Positions 1 through 9,381 of a DNA stretch of 64,000 nt are shown piece by piece. Below the pieces are notes generated by a model. The model did no database searches, had not been told where the DNA came from, and was given only the letters and a program-made list of their open reading frames with translations. The position numbers and the translations under genes are program-made. The number at the start of each line of letters is the position of its first letter. Within the stretch, counting starts at the first letter, position 1. The DNA lies in NCBI RefSeq assembly GCF_029581275.1, contig NZ_CP120742.1, positions 5,518,501 through 5,582,500 on the forward strand, written 5' to 3'. Source of the DNA: Micromonospora sp. WMMD1155 (GTDB lineage Bacteria > Actinomycetota > Actinomycetes > Mycobacteriales > Micromonosporaceae).

Positions 1-2330
1 CGCGGATGACCCGCGAGGAGAAGATCGCCCAACTGGGCAGCACCTGGGCGTTCGCGGTGCTGGAGGGCGGTCGGTTCTCCGTACGCCGAGCCCGACCGAT
101 CCTCGGCCACGGCCTGGGGCACGTGACCCGCGTCGCCGGTGCCACCAGCCTGAAGGCCGCGCAGGTGGCGCGGGTCGCCAACGCGATCCAGCGGTACCTG
201 GTGACCGAGACCCGACTGGGGATCCCGGCGATCGTCCACGAGGAGGTCTGTTCGGGAGTGATGGCGCGGGACGCGACGATCTTCCCGCAGGCGATCGGGG
301 TCGCGAGCACGTGGGCTCCGGAGCTGAACGGGCAGTTGGCGGACGCCGTTCGCGCGCAGATGCGCGCCATGGGCGGCCACCAGGGGCTGTCTCCGGTCCT
401 GGACGTGGTGCGCGACCCCCGGTGGGGTCGGACGGAGGAGACCTACGGCGAGGATCCCTATCTGGTGTCCCGGATGGGCGTCGCGTTCGTCAGGGGCCTC
501 CAGGGCGTCGACCTGACCGACGGCGTCATCGCGACGGCCAAGCACTTCGTCGGGTACGGGGCGTCCGAGGGTGGGCTGAACTGGGCGCCCGCCCACCTGC
601 CCCCGCGGTTGCTGCGCGAGGTCTACCTGTACCCGTTCGAGGCGGCGGTCCGCGAGGGCGGCCTGCGGTCGGTGATGGCCGGCTACCACGAGCTGGACGG
701 GATCCCGTGCCACGCCAACGACGACCTCCTCGCCGACGTCCTCCGCCGGCAGTGGGGCTTCACCGGCAGCGTGGTTTCCGACTACTTCGCCGTCAACGAC
801 CTGCACTCGTACCACCACTTCGCACAGGACAAGCAGCAGGCCGCGACGCTGGCCCTCGGTGCCGGTGTCGACGTCGAGCTTCCGGCCACGGACGTGTACG
901 CGGTAGCCCTCACGCGGGCGCTGGACGCCGGTGACGTCAGCGAGGCTCGGCTCGACGAGGCGGTCGCACGCGTGCTGCGGCACAAGTTCGAACTCGGGCT
1001 CTTCGAAGCACCGTACGTGGACGAGGACGCGGTCGCCGTCGCGGTGAACGCGCAGCGGCACCGGACCGTCGCGCTGGAGATCGCCCGCCGCAGTCTCGTC
1101 CTGCTCAAGAACGACGGCGTCCTGCCGCTGCTCGCGGAGGCCGGATCGGTCGCCCTCATCGGGCCGAACGCCGACGACGCCCGGCACCTGCTGGGCGACT
1201 ACTCGTTCGCGGCGCACATCGAGGCGCTGACCGAGGCGCGCGAGCGGCGGGGCCTGCTCGGCGAGATGATGACCATCCCGGACGATCTGGAGATCGAGGA
1301 GAGCACCGACGGGGTGCCCACGGTGCGCGACGAACTCACGGCCCGCCTGGGGGACCGGGTGCGTTACGCGTCGGGGTGCGACGTGCTCGACCCCTCCACC
1401 GACGGGTTCGACGAGGCGGTCGCGGTGGCCGCCGCGGCGGATGTCGCAGTGCTGGTCCTGGGGGACCGTTCGGGGCTGACACCACGGGCGACCACCGGTG
1501 AGTCCCGGGACCGTTCCAGCCTGGACCTGCCCGGTGTCCAGGAGGACCTGGTCCGCGCCGTCGTGGCCACCGGCACCCCGGTCGTGGTGGTGCTCGTCGC
1601 CGGACGACCCGTCGGCAGCGACTTCCTGCACGAGCACGCTGCGGCGGTGCTGATGGCCTGGTTGCCCGGCGAGACCGGGGCGCAGGCGATCGCCGAGGTG
1701 CTCCTCGGTGAGGTGAACCCGAGCGGGCGGTTGCCGATCTCGTATCCCCGCAGCGTGGGCCAGCTCCCCGTCTTCTACGGCCACAAGGTGTCCGGCGGCC
1801 GGTCGCACTGGCACGGCGACTACGTCGACTCACCGGTGACGCCCCGATACTGCTTCGGGCACGGCCTCGGATACTCCTCGTTCATCGTCGAGGAGGCCAC
1901 GGTGCGACACCCGCAGGTGCGCGCCGGCGACTCGGTCGGTGTCGACGTGGTGGTGACCAACGCCGGCCGTCGGGCGGGCGAGGAGGTCGTGCAGCTCTAC
2001 GTCCGCGATCCGCAGGCGTCGGTCACCAGACCCGTACTCGAGTTGAAGGGTTTCGTCCGGGTCTCGGCCGCCGCTGGGCAGCGGGTGGCCGTGCGGTTCG
2101 ACCTGCCGACGGGCCAGCTCGGCTTCTACGACCGGCGCCTGGACTACACGGTCGAGCCCGGGCAGATAGAGGTGTACGTGGGCTTCTCGGCGCAGGACCG
2201 CACTCTGGCCGGCAGGTTCGTCATCAGCGCGGACGCGGACCGGTCGCCGACGCCGAAGGTCTTCACGGGGACGGCCGAGGTTCGCGGCCTGCCCGACCGA
2301 CCCGGAGAGTCGGGAGAGTGCGACAGATGA
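1..2330 (+). CDS. Glycoside hydrolase family 3 beta-glycosidase, 5' truncated by window edge
   Basis: Likely hydrolyses terminal beta-linked sugars (beta-glucosidase or beta-xylosidase) from oligosaccharides. The frame is open to the left edge. The first ATG (position 6) lies inside the usual GH3 N-terminal motif (R-M-T-x-E-E-K-I-A-Q-L), so the true start is outside the window. Counting from that ATG, a HEE motif sits at about residue 78. The GH3 nucleophile region VVSDYFAV places the catalytic Asp at residue 259. A C-terminal fibronectin-III-like domain (VVVTNAGRRAGEEVVQLYV) is complete. No signal peptide can be judged because the N-terminus is missing. A LacI repressor and a sugar ABC importer follow on the same strand, which suggests intracellular cleavage of imported oligosaccharides. 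Family assignment is firm; substrate is inferred only. Confidence 0.93.
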   Translation, partial: RMTREEKIAQLGSTWAFAVLEGGRFSVRRARPILGHGLGHVTRVAGATSLKAAQVARVANAIQRYLVTETRLGIPAIVHEEVCSGVMARDATIFPQAIGVASTWAPELNGQLADAVRAQMRAMGGHQGLSPVLDVVRDPRWGRTEETYGEDPYLVSRMGVAFVRGLQGVDLTDGVIATAKHFVGYGASEGGLNWAPAHLPPRLLREVYLYPFEAAVREGGLRSVMAGYHELDGIPCHANDDLLADVLRRQWGFTGSVVSDYFAVNDLHSYHHFAQDKQQAATLALGAGVDVELPATDVYAVALTRALDAGDVSEARLDEAVARVLRHKFELGLFEAPYVDEDAVAVAVNAQRHRTVALEIARRSLVLLKNDGVLPLLAEAGSVALIGPNADDARHLLGDYSFAAHIEALTEARERRGLLGEMMTIPDDLEIEESTDGVPTVRDELTARLGDRVRYASGCDVLDPSTDGFDEAVAVAAAADVAVLVLGDRSGLTPRATTGESRDRSSLDLPGVQEDLVRAVVATGTPVVVVLVAGRPVGSDFLHEHAAAVLMAWLPGETGAQAIAEVLLGEVNPSGRLPISYPRSVGQLPVFYGHKVSGGRSHWHGDYVDSPVTPRYCFGHGLGYSSFIVEEATVRHPQVRAGDSVGVDVVVTNAGRRAGEEVVQLYVRDPQASVTRPVLELKGFVRVSAAAGQRVAVRFDLPTGQLGFYDRRLDYTVEPGQIEVYVGFSAQDRTLAGRFVISADADRSPTPKVFTGTAEVRGLPDRPGESGECDR

Positions 2331-2507
2331 ATCTCGATACGTGCCGCTGGGCCGGCGATTCCCCCTCGTCCCGACGCGGTCCGTCGGTCATCGCAGGCGG
2401 TTCGTTGTTAGCGTGCCCACGACGGCGACAAAGGACAGTGGGCGGCCGCGCGGCCGTCCTGGTAGGACGGTTCGCGCAAGGATGAAAGGCTCTTGTGTTC
2501 GTAATAC

Positions 2508-2549
2508 TTGTCGGTTACGTTGGCAACACCCTGGAAACGTAACCGATAA
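2508..2549. promoter_or_regulatory. Paired LacI-type operators in an inverted repeat
   Basis: TCGGTTACGTT (2511-2521) and AACGTAACCGA (2536-2546) are perfect inverted arms separated by 14 bases; extending each by three bases adds one mismatch. Each arm is itself a CG-centred imperfect palindrome of LacI-family operator shape (for example GTAACCGATAAC at 2539-2550). The site lies 28 bases before the LacI-family start codon, so autoregulation is the natural inference. Confidence 0.6.
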
Positions 2550-2573
2550 CGATTGCAGTCCAGAGGGAGCGGC

Positions 2574-3590
2574 ATGACCGAGGTCAATGCGCCAGTGACA
2601 ATGAGTGATGTCGCTCGGGTCGCCGGCGTTTCCACCGCGACCGTTTCGCGCGTGGTCAACGGGCATTACGGCGTCAGCGCCAACACGGTGGCCCATGTCC
2701 GGTCGACGATCGAGCAACTCGGCTACGAGTCGAGTCTCGTCGCCACGAGCCTCCGGCGCAGCCGCAAGAACGTCCTCGGCCTGGTGACCCACAGCTTCCA
2801 GTCGTACACGGCGGAGGTGCTCAAGGGGGCGATGAAGGCGCTGAGCCGCTCGGGCTTCGACCTGATCGTCTACGCCAACAGCGACCTCTACGGGTCCTAC
2901 TCGGAAGGCTGGGAGCGGCGGCACCTGACCCGCCTGTCCGGCACGCTGACCGACGGGTGCATCGTGGTGACGCCGTGGGGTGAGGTGCAGAGCCGCACGC
3001 CGGTGGTCGCCATCGACCCGGCGCGGGGCTCCACCGGGCCCTCGGTCATGGCCGACAACCTCGCGGGCGCCACCGTCGCCGTGGAGCATCTGCTCGCCCT
3101 GGGCCACCGGCGCATCGGCTTCATCGCGGGTCGCTCCAGCCTGGAGGCGGCCTGGTCCCGCGAGGAGGGCTTCCGGGCCGCGCTGGCCGGCGCCGGCGTC
3201 CCGGTCGACCCGACGTTGATCGGCCGGGGGGACTTCAACCCCGAGTCGGCGGTGCCGCTGGCGCGGGCCCTCCTGCAACAGGCCGACCCGCCGACGGCGA
3301 TCTTCGCGGCGAGCGACGGGATGGCCCTCAAGGTCCTGGAGGTCGCGCGGGAGCTGGGCATCGCCGTCCCGACGGACCTGTCCGTCGTCGGGTTCGACAA
3401 CATCCCGGAGTCGGCGTCGACCGCGCCCGGTCTCACCACCGTGGACCAGTCGATGTACCAGCTCGGCTACGAAGCCGCGCGCATGCTGAAGTCACTGGTG
3501 ACCGGCGAGTGGGAGGGGCCACGGCGGATGGTGCTGCCGACCAGCCTCGTGGTCCGCGACTCGACCGCGCCACCGAAGAGCGCGGGATGA
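2574..3590 (+). CDS. LacI-family transcriptional repressor
   Basis: A sugar-responsive DNA-binding repressor of about 338 residues, the usual LacI length. The N-terminal helix-turn-helix (MSDVARVAGVSTATVSRVVN) spans residues 10-29. The rest is a periplasmic-binding-protein-like effector domain ending in the typical conserved segment (SVVGFDNIPESA, then TTVDQ). The ATG at 2574 is chosen because GAGGGAG at 2563-2569 sits at good spacing; a TTG 21 bases upstream in frame has no ribosome site. Its likely targets are the flanking glycosidase, esterase and sugar-transport genes, together with its own promoter through the paired operators just upstream. The effector sugar is unknown. Confidence 0.93.
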   Translation: MTEVNAPVTMSDVARVAGVSTATVSRVVNGHYGVSANTVAHVRSTIEQLGYESSLVATSLRRSRKNVLGLVTHSFQSYTAEVLKGAMKALSRSGFDLIVYANSDLYGSYSEGWERRHLTRLSGTLTDGCIVVTPWGEVQSRTPVVAIDPARGSTGPSVMADNLAGATVAVEHLLALGHRRIGFIAGRSSLEAAWSREEGFRAALAGAGVPVDPTLIGRGDFNPESAVPLARALLQQADPPTAIFAASDGMALKVLEVARELGIAVPTDLSVVGFDNIPESASTAPGLTTVDQSMYQLGYEAARMLKSLVTGEWEGPRRMVLPTSLVVRDSTAPPKSAG

Positions 3591-3778
3591 CCGTGATGCG
3601 CATTCGCCGACGAGACCGCCCGGCCGTGCCGGAGGCCGTGCCACACCGAGCGATCACGTCCGGCGTGCCCTTGGCATGAGGTGAAGGAGGTGTCGACGCA
3701 GAACCACGGCCAGATCCACCAGTGAATCGAGCCGGCCAGTCGGGTCGCATCCGCTGCCGGCGCAGAGAGGAGTGGAGC

Positions 3779-5956
3779 GTGACAACCGAACCGTACCATG
3801 GGCGCTTACGCAGGTCGGGCGTGCGTCGGCTCGCGGCGGCCTTCACCGCCGGGGTCATCGCCGTCGCGGCGGTCCTGCTCGCACCGCAACCGGCCGCCGC
3901 GGCGGAGACCCCGTGGCTGACCGTCTCCCCCGACCGCTACGCCTCGTTCGCCGTCCCGGCCGCCTACGTCCAGGAGCACCTGGGCACGGTGTCGCAGGTC
4001 GTGGTGGAGGGCAACTTCGGCCCGTCCTCGGCCACGGCGGAGTTCGGCCTGACCCGCCGTGGCGACGTGTGGTCCGGCGTTCTCGGCGCGCTTGAGCCCG
4101 GCCTGTACCACTACCAGCTCACCGCCGACGACACCAAGAGCATCAAGGACCCGACGAACGACACCCGCGTGGCGTCCGACCCGCTGCTGAGCACCTTCTT
4201 CGTCGCGGGCGACTCGGCACGCTGGTTGGTCGACGCGCCGGCCGGCACCGGTGGTCAGGTCACGACGCTGACCTACCGGACCAAGGCCGGGCAGCGGTCG
4301 GCAGTGGTCTGGACACCACCCGGTTACGCGGCCAAGGGCCCGAAGGGTTACCCGGCGCTCTACCTGCGGTCGGGTGACGGTGTGGCGGCCACCGACTGGC
4401 TCGATCTCGGGCGGACCAAGCAGATCCTCGACAACCTCTCGGCCGCGGGCGCGATGCGACCGATGGTGGTCGTGATCACCGACGACTCCGGCGACAAGGA
4501 GCTGAAGGACCTGCGCGGGGCGGTCGCCCGCACCTACCGGGTCCTGCGCGATCCGGCACACCAGGCGGTCGCCGGCGTGTCCGACGGGGCGACGCTCGCG
4601 GTGCGGGCAGCGCTGGCCAAGCCGGGTCAGTTCGGCTACGTCGGCTGGTTCTCCGGCCGGTCCGTGCCGGACGTCGACCGGAAGGACGCCAAGGCGGTCA
4701 ACCGCACCGTCAAGGTGCTGCGCCTCTACACGGGCAACGTGACCGACCCGGCGTACAACGCCACCTACCGGCTGGCGAAGGCGTTGGGCCGGGCCGACGT
4801 CAGGTTCGAGTCCGACGGGGTCAACCCGGACGGTGGCGCGAACTGGGACACCTGGCAGGAGAATCTGGTCGACTTCGTGCCGCGGCTGTTCCAGCACGTG
4901 TCGGACCGCGGGCCGAGCCCCGGTCACGGTCAGCTGAAGGGCGAGTTCAACCCGCCGCCGGCGGGCACCACCCCGACGCCCTTCGTCACCGAGGACGGCT
5001 TCGTCACCTTCGAGACGACCACCGAGTTCGCCGACGCCCAGCACGTCACGGTGTGGGCGAACATCGCTCCGGGCGGCAGTTGGTTGCGCGTGCCGCTGGC
5101 CCGTGACGGTGACCGGTGGCGGGCGACGGTGGGGCCGCTTCAGCCCTGGTTCTACTACTACCGGTTGATCGTCGACCGGGTCCCGTTCAAGGACACCTCG
5201 AACCCCACGAAGGTGACCACCGAACCGATGTGGAGCACCTTCCTCATCCCGGGTCCGGAGGCCCGCCTGCTGTCGGACGTCCCCGCCGGCCAGGGCGGAA
5301 AGGTCGAGAGCATGACCTACGCCAGCACCGTGGCGGGCCAGGACCGCACGGCGCTGGTGTGGACCCCACCCGGGTACGACCCGGGCCGCGCCGAGCCGTA
5401 CCCCGTCCTCTACCTCCAGCACGGCGGGGGGCAGAACTACACGGACTGGGTCGAGATGGGCCGCGCCAAGCAGATCCTCGACAACCAGTTCCTCGACGGC
5501 GACCTGGTGCCCATGGTGGTCGTGATGGGCAACGGCAACTCGTCCGACTTCAACCGCGAGTTGTTGGAGAACATCGTCCCCACGGCACGGGCCCGCTACC
5601 ACGTCTCCAGCGAGTCGTCGCAGCAGGCTCTCGCCGGCCTGTCGATGGGCGGCGGGCAGGCGTTCGGGGTGCTGCGGTCGTACCCCGGTGAGTTCGCCTA
5701 CGTCGCGGCGTTCTCGGCCGGGTTCGGCAGCGGCACCGGGGTCGACGTGGAGGCGATCAACAGCGGCACCACGATGCTGCGCCTGTACGTGGGTGACCAG
5801 ACCGACTTCGTGTATCCGAGCTTCATGACGTCGCTGACCACGTTGGACAACCTCGGTATCCGCTACGAGTTCGACGGGGTGACCCCCGGGCCGCACGGCT
5901 GGGACGTGTGGCAGAAGAACCTCATCGACCTGGCGCCGCGTCTGTTCAAGCGCTAG
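3779..5956 (+). CDS. Secreted tandem esterase (two EsteraseD/feruloyl-esterase-like modules)
   Basis: A 725-residue exported protein. The signal peptide has an Arg-rich start, a hydrophobic core and a PAAAA cleavage region near residue 40. It holds two repeated units, each a beta-sandwich CBM48/Fes-like part followed by an alpha/beta-hydrolase esterase domain. The second unit carries a complete triad: GLSMGG (Ser622), an Asp in VGDQTD and PHGWDVW (His706). The first unit has GVSDG (Ser268), but the His position reads GANWDTW (Ala354), so it is probably inactive. The GTG start at 3779 follows GAGAGGAG by six bases; an earlier in-frame start at 3722 would precede the signal peptide with a charged stretch. 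Probably removes acyl or feruloyl groups from plant polysaccharide before uptake by the importer encoded next; the substrate is inferred. Confidence 0.85.
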   Translation: MTTEPYHGRLRRSGVRRLAAAFTAGVIAVAAVLLAPQPAAAAETPWLTVSPDRYASFAVPAAYVQEHLGTVSQVVVEGNFGPSSATAEFGLTRRGDVWSGVLGALEPGLYHYQLTADDTKSIKDPTNDTRVASDPLLSTFFVAGDSARWLVDAPAGTGGQVTTLTYRTKAGQRSAVVWTPPGYAAKGPKGYPALYLRSGDGVAATDWLDLGRTKQILDNLSAAGAMRPMVVVITDDSGDKELKDLRGAVARTYRVLRDPAHQAVAGVSDGATLAVRAALAKPGQFGYVGWFSGRSVPDVDRKDAKAVNRTVKVLRLYTGNVTDPAYNATYRLAKALGRADVRFESDGVNPDGGANWDTWQENLVDFVPRLFQHVSDRGPSPGHGQLKGEFNPPPAGTTPTPFVTEDGFVTFETTTEFADAQHVTVWANIAPGGSWLRVPLARDGDRWRATVGPLQPWFYYYRLIVDRVPFKDTSNPTKVTTEPMWSTFLIPGPEARLLSDVPAGQGGKVESMTYASTVAGQDRTALVWTPPGYDPGRAEPYPVLYLQHGGGQNYTDWVEMGRAKQILDNQFLDGDLVPMVVVMGNGNSSDFNRELLENIVPTARARYHVSSESSQQALAGLSMGGGQAFGVLRSYPGEFAYVAAFSAGFGSGTGVDVEAINSGTTMLRLYVGDQTDFVYPSFMTSLTTLDNLGIRYEFDGVTPGPHGWDVWQKNLIDLAPRLFKR

Positions 5957-5972
5957 GAGCCGTCGCCGGCGA

Positions 5973-6006
5973 CGCCACCGGGAGCAGGATTCCTGCCCCG
6001 GTGGCG
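5973..6006 (+). terminator. Hairpin between esterase and sugar-binding protein genes
   Basis: CGCCACCGGG at 5973-5982 pairs with CCCGGTGGCG at 5997-6006, and an inner GCAGG/CCTGC stem closes on a 3-base loop, with one bulged A. There is no T-run, as is common in actinomycetes. It could end the esterase transcript or reset mRNA stability before the binding-protein gene. Confidence 0.6.
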
Positions 6007-6058
6007 CCCGCCAGCGCACGGATGCCACCGCACCGCCACCCCGAAGGGAACCACCTCA

Positions 6059-7399
6059 ATGAAGAGAAGACGGATACTCGCCACGGTTGCCATGCTCGCG
6101 GTCGGGACCGGCCTCGTCGCGTGCTCCTCCGACGAGGGCGGAAGTGACGCGAGCAACTGCACGAACACCATCACGAAGAAGGAACTGCCGGTCGTGACGA
6201 TGTGGGGTTGGTACCCCAACACCCAACTCGTCGTCGACAACTTCAACAAGCAGAACAACGAGGTGCAGGTCTGCTGGACCAACGTCGGGCAGGGCGGTGA
6301 CGAGTACGACAAGTTCCAGACCGCCATCTCGGCGGGCACCGGCGCACCGGACGTGATCATGGTCGAGGCGGACCGCATCCCGACCTTCCAGATCCAGGGC
6401 GCGCTCGTCGACATCAAGAAGTACGGCTACGACGCGGTCAAGGCCAACTACAGCGAGGGTGCCTGGAAGGACGTGTCGGTCGGTGACGCGGTCTACGGCG
6501 TCCCGGTCGACGGTGGGCCGATGGGCATGATCTACCGCAAGGACATCTTCGACAAGTACAAGATCACCCCGCCGAAGACCTGGGCCGAGTACGAGCAGAC
6601 CGCGCAGAAGGTGAAGGACGCCGGTGGCCCGCTGTTCGGGGACCTCGGCGCGAACGTCCCGGCGGTCCTGATGGCGCTCCAGATCCAGAAGGGCGCCTCA
6701 CCCTTCACCTTCGATCCGGCGCAGCCGAAGTCGATCGGCGTGAAGCTCAACGACCAGGCGTCCAAGGACGTGCTGGACTACTGGGGTGGCCTCGTCAAGA
6801 AGGGCCTGGTCGGGACGCAGGACCAGTTCACCCCGGAGTACATCTCCGGCGTGATCAATGGCAACTACGCGACCTACATCTCGGCGGCGTGGGCGCCCGG
6901 CTACCTCACCGGCGCGGGCGTCGGCAAGGGCCAGGACACCGGCAAGTTCGCGGTGGCACCGCTGCCGCAGTGGGACCCGGCCAACCCGGTGCAGGTGAAC
7001 TGGGGCGGGTCGGCGTTCTCGGTGACCAAGCAGGCCAAGAAGCCGGAGTTGGCGGCGAAGGTCGCCTACGGGCTCTACGCCGACAAGGAGTCGCTCACCG
7101 ACGGCTGGACCAACCAGATCATCTTCCCGCTGAACCTGACGGCACTCAAGGACCCCGCCTTCATCGACCTGAAGGTGGCGTTCTTCGACGGCCAGCAGGC
7201 GAACAAGGAGGTCTACGTCCCCGCCGCCGACGCCTACAAGGGCGTGCAGTACGCCCCCTTCGGTCAGTACTACCTCGACGCCATGACGAAGCAGGTCAGC
7301 GAGGTCATCAAGGGCTCCATCACCGGATCGCAGGCCGCGGACCGGCTCCAGGAGGACGTGGCGAAGTACGCCAAGGAACAAGGCTTCACCGTTCAGTGA
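6059..7399 (+). CDS. Sugar ABC transporter substrate-binding lipoprotein
   Basis: Extracellular carbohydrate-binding component of a CUT1-type ABC importer, 446 residues. It has a type II signal peptide with lipobox LVAC (Cys22), so it is lipid-anchored outside the membrane. The mature part shows the family-1 solute-binding fold, including a TMWGWYPN strand and sugar-site aromatics. The ATG at 6059 follows GAAGGGA. Two permease genes follow after a stem-loop, so this gene can be expressed in excess of the permeases. No ATPase gene is nearby; actinomycete CUT1 systems commonly share a distant MsiK-type ATPase. The sugar is unknown, probably an oligosaccharide released by the local esterase and glycosidase. 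Confidence 0.93.
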   Translation: MKRRRILATVAMLAVGTGLVACSSDEGGSDASNCTNTITKKELPVVTMWGWYPNTQLVVDNFNKQNNEVQVCWTNVGQGGDEYDKFQTAISAGTGAPDVIMVEADRIPTFQIQGALVDIKKYGYDAVKANYSEGAWKDVSVGDAVYGVPVDGGPMGMIYRKDIFDKYKITPPKTWAEYEQTAQKVKDAGGPLFGDLGANVPAVLMALQIQKGASPFTFDPAQPKSIGVKLNDQASKDVLDYWGGLVKKGLVGTQDQFTPEYISGVINGNYATYISAAWAPGYLTGAGVGKGQDTGKFAVAPLPQWDPANPVQVNWGGSAFSVTKQAKKPELAAKVAYGLYADKESLTDGWTNQIIFPLNLTALKDPAFIDLKVAFFDGQQANKEVYVPAADAYKGVQYAPFGQYYLDAMTKQVSEVIKGSITGSQAADRLQEDVAKYAKEQGFTVQ

Positions 7400-7405
7400 C
7401 CGGAC

Positions 7406-7442
7406 GGGTGGGCCGCGCCGTCAGCGGGCGGGCGGCCCACCC
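7406..7442 (+). terminator. Stem-loop between binding-protein and permease genes
   Basis: GGGTGGGCCGC (7406-7416) and GCGGCCCACCC (7432-7442) form a perfect 11-bp stem with a 15-base loop, starting 7 bases after the binding-protein stop. Such hairpins commonly protect the upstream message and lower permease expression. Confidence 0.65.
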
Positions 7443-7476
7443 TCGACCCCTCGGCGTCCACGTCCCGGAGACCACA

Positions 7477-8418
7477 ATGACACTCCTGACCGAGAAGCGC
7501 GCACCGGGTGCTCGCAACGAGGCACGCAAGATCCGTGGCAAGGTACACCTCCGCGAGCACCTGATGGGCTGGCTCTTCGTCGGACCGTTCGGGATCGTCT
7601 TCCTGGCGTTCCTCATCGCGCCGCTCGCGTACGCGTTGTATCTCAGTCTCTTCCAGAAGAAGCTGATCGGCGGGACCAGCTTCGTCCTCTTCGACAACTA
7701 CGTGAAGGCGTTCACCGACCCGAGCTTCCTGTCCGGGGCGTGGTTCGTCATCCGCTTCTCGCTCGTCTCCATTCCGGTCCAGATCGTCCTCGCGCTCGCG
7801 ATGGCGCTCATCCTGGACGCGGTGACCACGCTGTTCGCTCGCTTCTCCCGCCTGATGATCTTCCTGCCGTACGCGATTCCGACAGTCATCGGAGCCGTGA
7901 TGTGGGGGTTCCTCTACAGCAAGGGCTTCGGCCCGCTCACCGACATCTTCGGGCTGTTCGGCGCCACCGCCCCGGACTTCCTGAGCAGTGACCTGATCTT
8001 CTATGGCCTGCTCAACGTCGTCACCTGGCAGTGGGCCGGCTATTACATGATCATCTTGTACGCGGCGTTGCAGGGCGTCGACCCCACCCTCTACGAGGCC
8101 GCCCGGATGGACGGCGCCGGGCGGTGGCAGATCGCGACGCGGATCAAGATCCCGTTGATCGCGCCCGCGCTGATCCTGATCCTGGTCTTCTCGCTCATCG
8201 GCACCCTGCAGTTCTTCAACGAACCACAGATCCTGCGATACCTCGCCGCGGGCACGATCAGGACGGACTTCACCCCCAACATGTACGCGTACGAGCAGGC
8301 GTTCTCGCTGGCCAACTTCAACTACGGGTCGGCGATCTCGTTCGCCCTCGGCGGCGTCGTCTTCATCTGCGTCTACGTCTTCCTGTTCTTCACCCGCAAG
8401 CGGAGGAGTTTCCTCTGA
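7477..8418 (+). CDS. Sugar ABC transporter permease, MalF type
   Basis: Membrane subunit of the CUT1 importer, 313 residues with about six transmembrane helices. The cytoplasmic EAA loop that docks the ATPase is visible as EAARMDGAGRWQ near residue 207. The ATG at 7477 is chosen because it begins the typical N-terminus before the first helix; the frame stays open far upstream, but only as a shadow of the preceding gene. It pairs with the next permease, whose start overlaps this stop by one base (TGATG), implying translational coupling. Confidence 0.93.
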   Translation: MTLLTEKRAPGARNEARKIRGKVHLREHLMGWLFVGPFGIVFLAFLIAPLAYALYLSLFQKKLIGGTSFVLFDNYVKAFTDPSFLSGAWFVIRFSLVSIPVQIVLALAMALILDAVTTLFARFSRLMIFLPYAIPTVIGAVMWGFLYSKGFGPLTDIFGLFGATAPDFLSSDLIFYGLLNVVTWQWAGYYMIILYAALQGVDPTLYEAARMDGAGRWQIATRIKIPLIAPALILILVFSLIGTLQFFNEPQILRYLAAGTIRTDFTPNMYAYEQAFSLANFNYGSAISFALGGVVFICVYVFLFFTRKRRSFL

Positions 8419-9302
8419 TGACCGCCCCCACGAGCGCCCGCTCCGGCCCCCGTCGGCCGCAGCGCTATCTCCCCATGCAGATCCTCCTCGGCTTCCTGGT
8501 GATCTATTTCCTCGTGCCGTTCTGGTGGATCATCGTCAACAGCTCCAAGGACGCGGCCGGCCTGTTCGGCGGCGACAACACCCTGTGGTTCGCCGACCAG
8601 GTCGACTACCTCGGCAACCTGAAGCAGCTGTTCACCCACGACGGGGGCATCTACCTCAGGTGGATCCTCAACTCCACGCTGTACGCCGTCGCCGGTGGTG
8701 TCGGCGCCACGATCCTGGCGGTGATGGCCGGGTACGGGTTCGCCAAGTACCGGTTCGCGGCCCGGCGGTTCAGCTTCGCCGTCGTGCTCGGTGCGTTGAT
8801 GGTCCCCGCCACCGCGCTGGTCATCCCGACCTTCATCATGTTCTCCCAGCTCGGCCTGACGAACACGGTCTGGGCGGTGATCCTCCCGTCGCTGCTCAAC
8901 CCGTTCGGGGTCTACCTGATGCACGTCTACGCGCGCGACGCGGTCCCCGACGAGCTCCTGGACGCGGCCCGGGTGGACGGTGCGGGGGAGGTGCGGACGT
9001 TCCTCCAGATCGCCCTTCCGATGATGCGGCCCGCGGTGGTCACCGTGCTGCTCCTGTCGGCGGTGGCGTCCTGGAACAACTACTTCCTGCCCCTGGCGAT
9101 GCTCTCCGACAACCGGCTCTTCCCGGTCACCGTCGGTCTCGGCCTGTGGCAGGGGATCGCGTCGGCGAACAACGCGGGTGGCACCTCGCTGTGGAGCCTC
9201 ATCATCCTGGGCTCGCTCGTGTCGGTGATTCCGCTGATCATCGCGTTCTTCAGCCTGCAACGACACTGGCGCGGCGGACTGTCCGTCGGAGGGCTCCGCT
9301 AG
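8418..9302 (+). CDS. Sugar ABC transporter permease, MalG type
   Basis: Second membrane subunit of the same importer, 294 residues. It has six predicted helices and an EAA-type loop (DAARVDGAGEVRTF) at about residue 182. The ATG at 8418 shares its A with the previous stop codon and is preceded by GGAGGAG at 8402-8408. The C-terminal basic tail is typical of MalG proteins. No ATPase follows; the next gene is a sugar-acid dehydratase, which suggests that import and intracellular oxidation of the sugar are linked. Confidence 0.93.
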   Translation: MTAPTSARSGPRRPQRYLPMQILLGFLVIYFLVPFWWIIVNSSKDAAGLFGGDNTLWFADQVDYLGNLKQLFTHDGGIYLRWILNSTLYAVAGGVGATILAVMAGYGFAKYRFAARRFSFAVVLGALMVPATALVIPTFIMFSQLGLTNTVWAVILPSLLNPFGVYLMHVYARDAVPDELLDAARVDGAGEVRTFLQIALPMMRPAVVTVLLLSAVASWNNYFLPLAMLSDNRLFPVTVGLGLWQGIASANNAGGTSLWSLIILGSLVSVIPLIIAFFSLQRHWRGGLSVGGLR

Positions 9303-9381
9303 TTACACCAGCCACCGCACCACCCGCTCAACGATCGCCGCGAACCCCCGCGGCGCGCACTGATGACAGAGGAGTGTGCTG

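Noticed and set aside
3806..6028. A 740-codon open frame on the minus strand
   Set aside because: It is an exact shadow of the secreted esterase, with Arg/Val/Asp-rich sequence and no domains. Long antisense frames are expected at this GC content.
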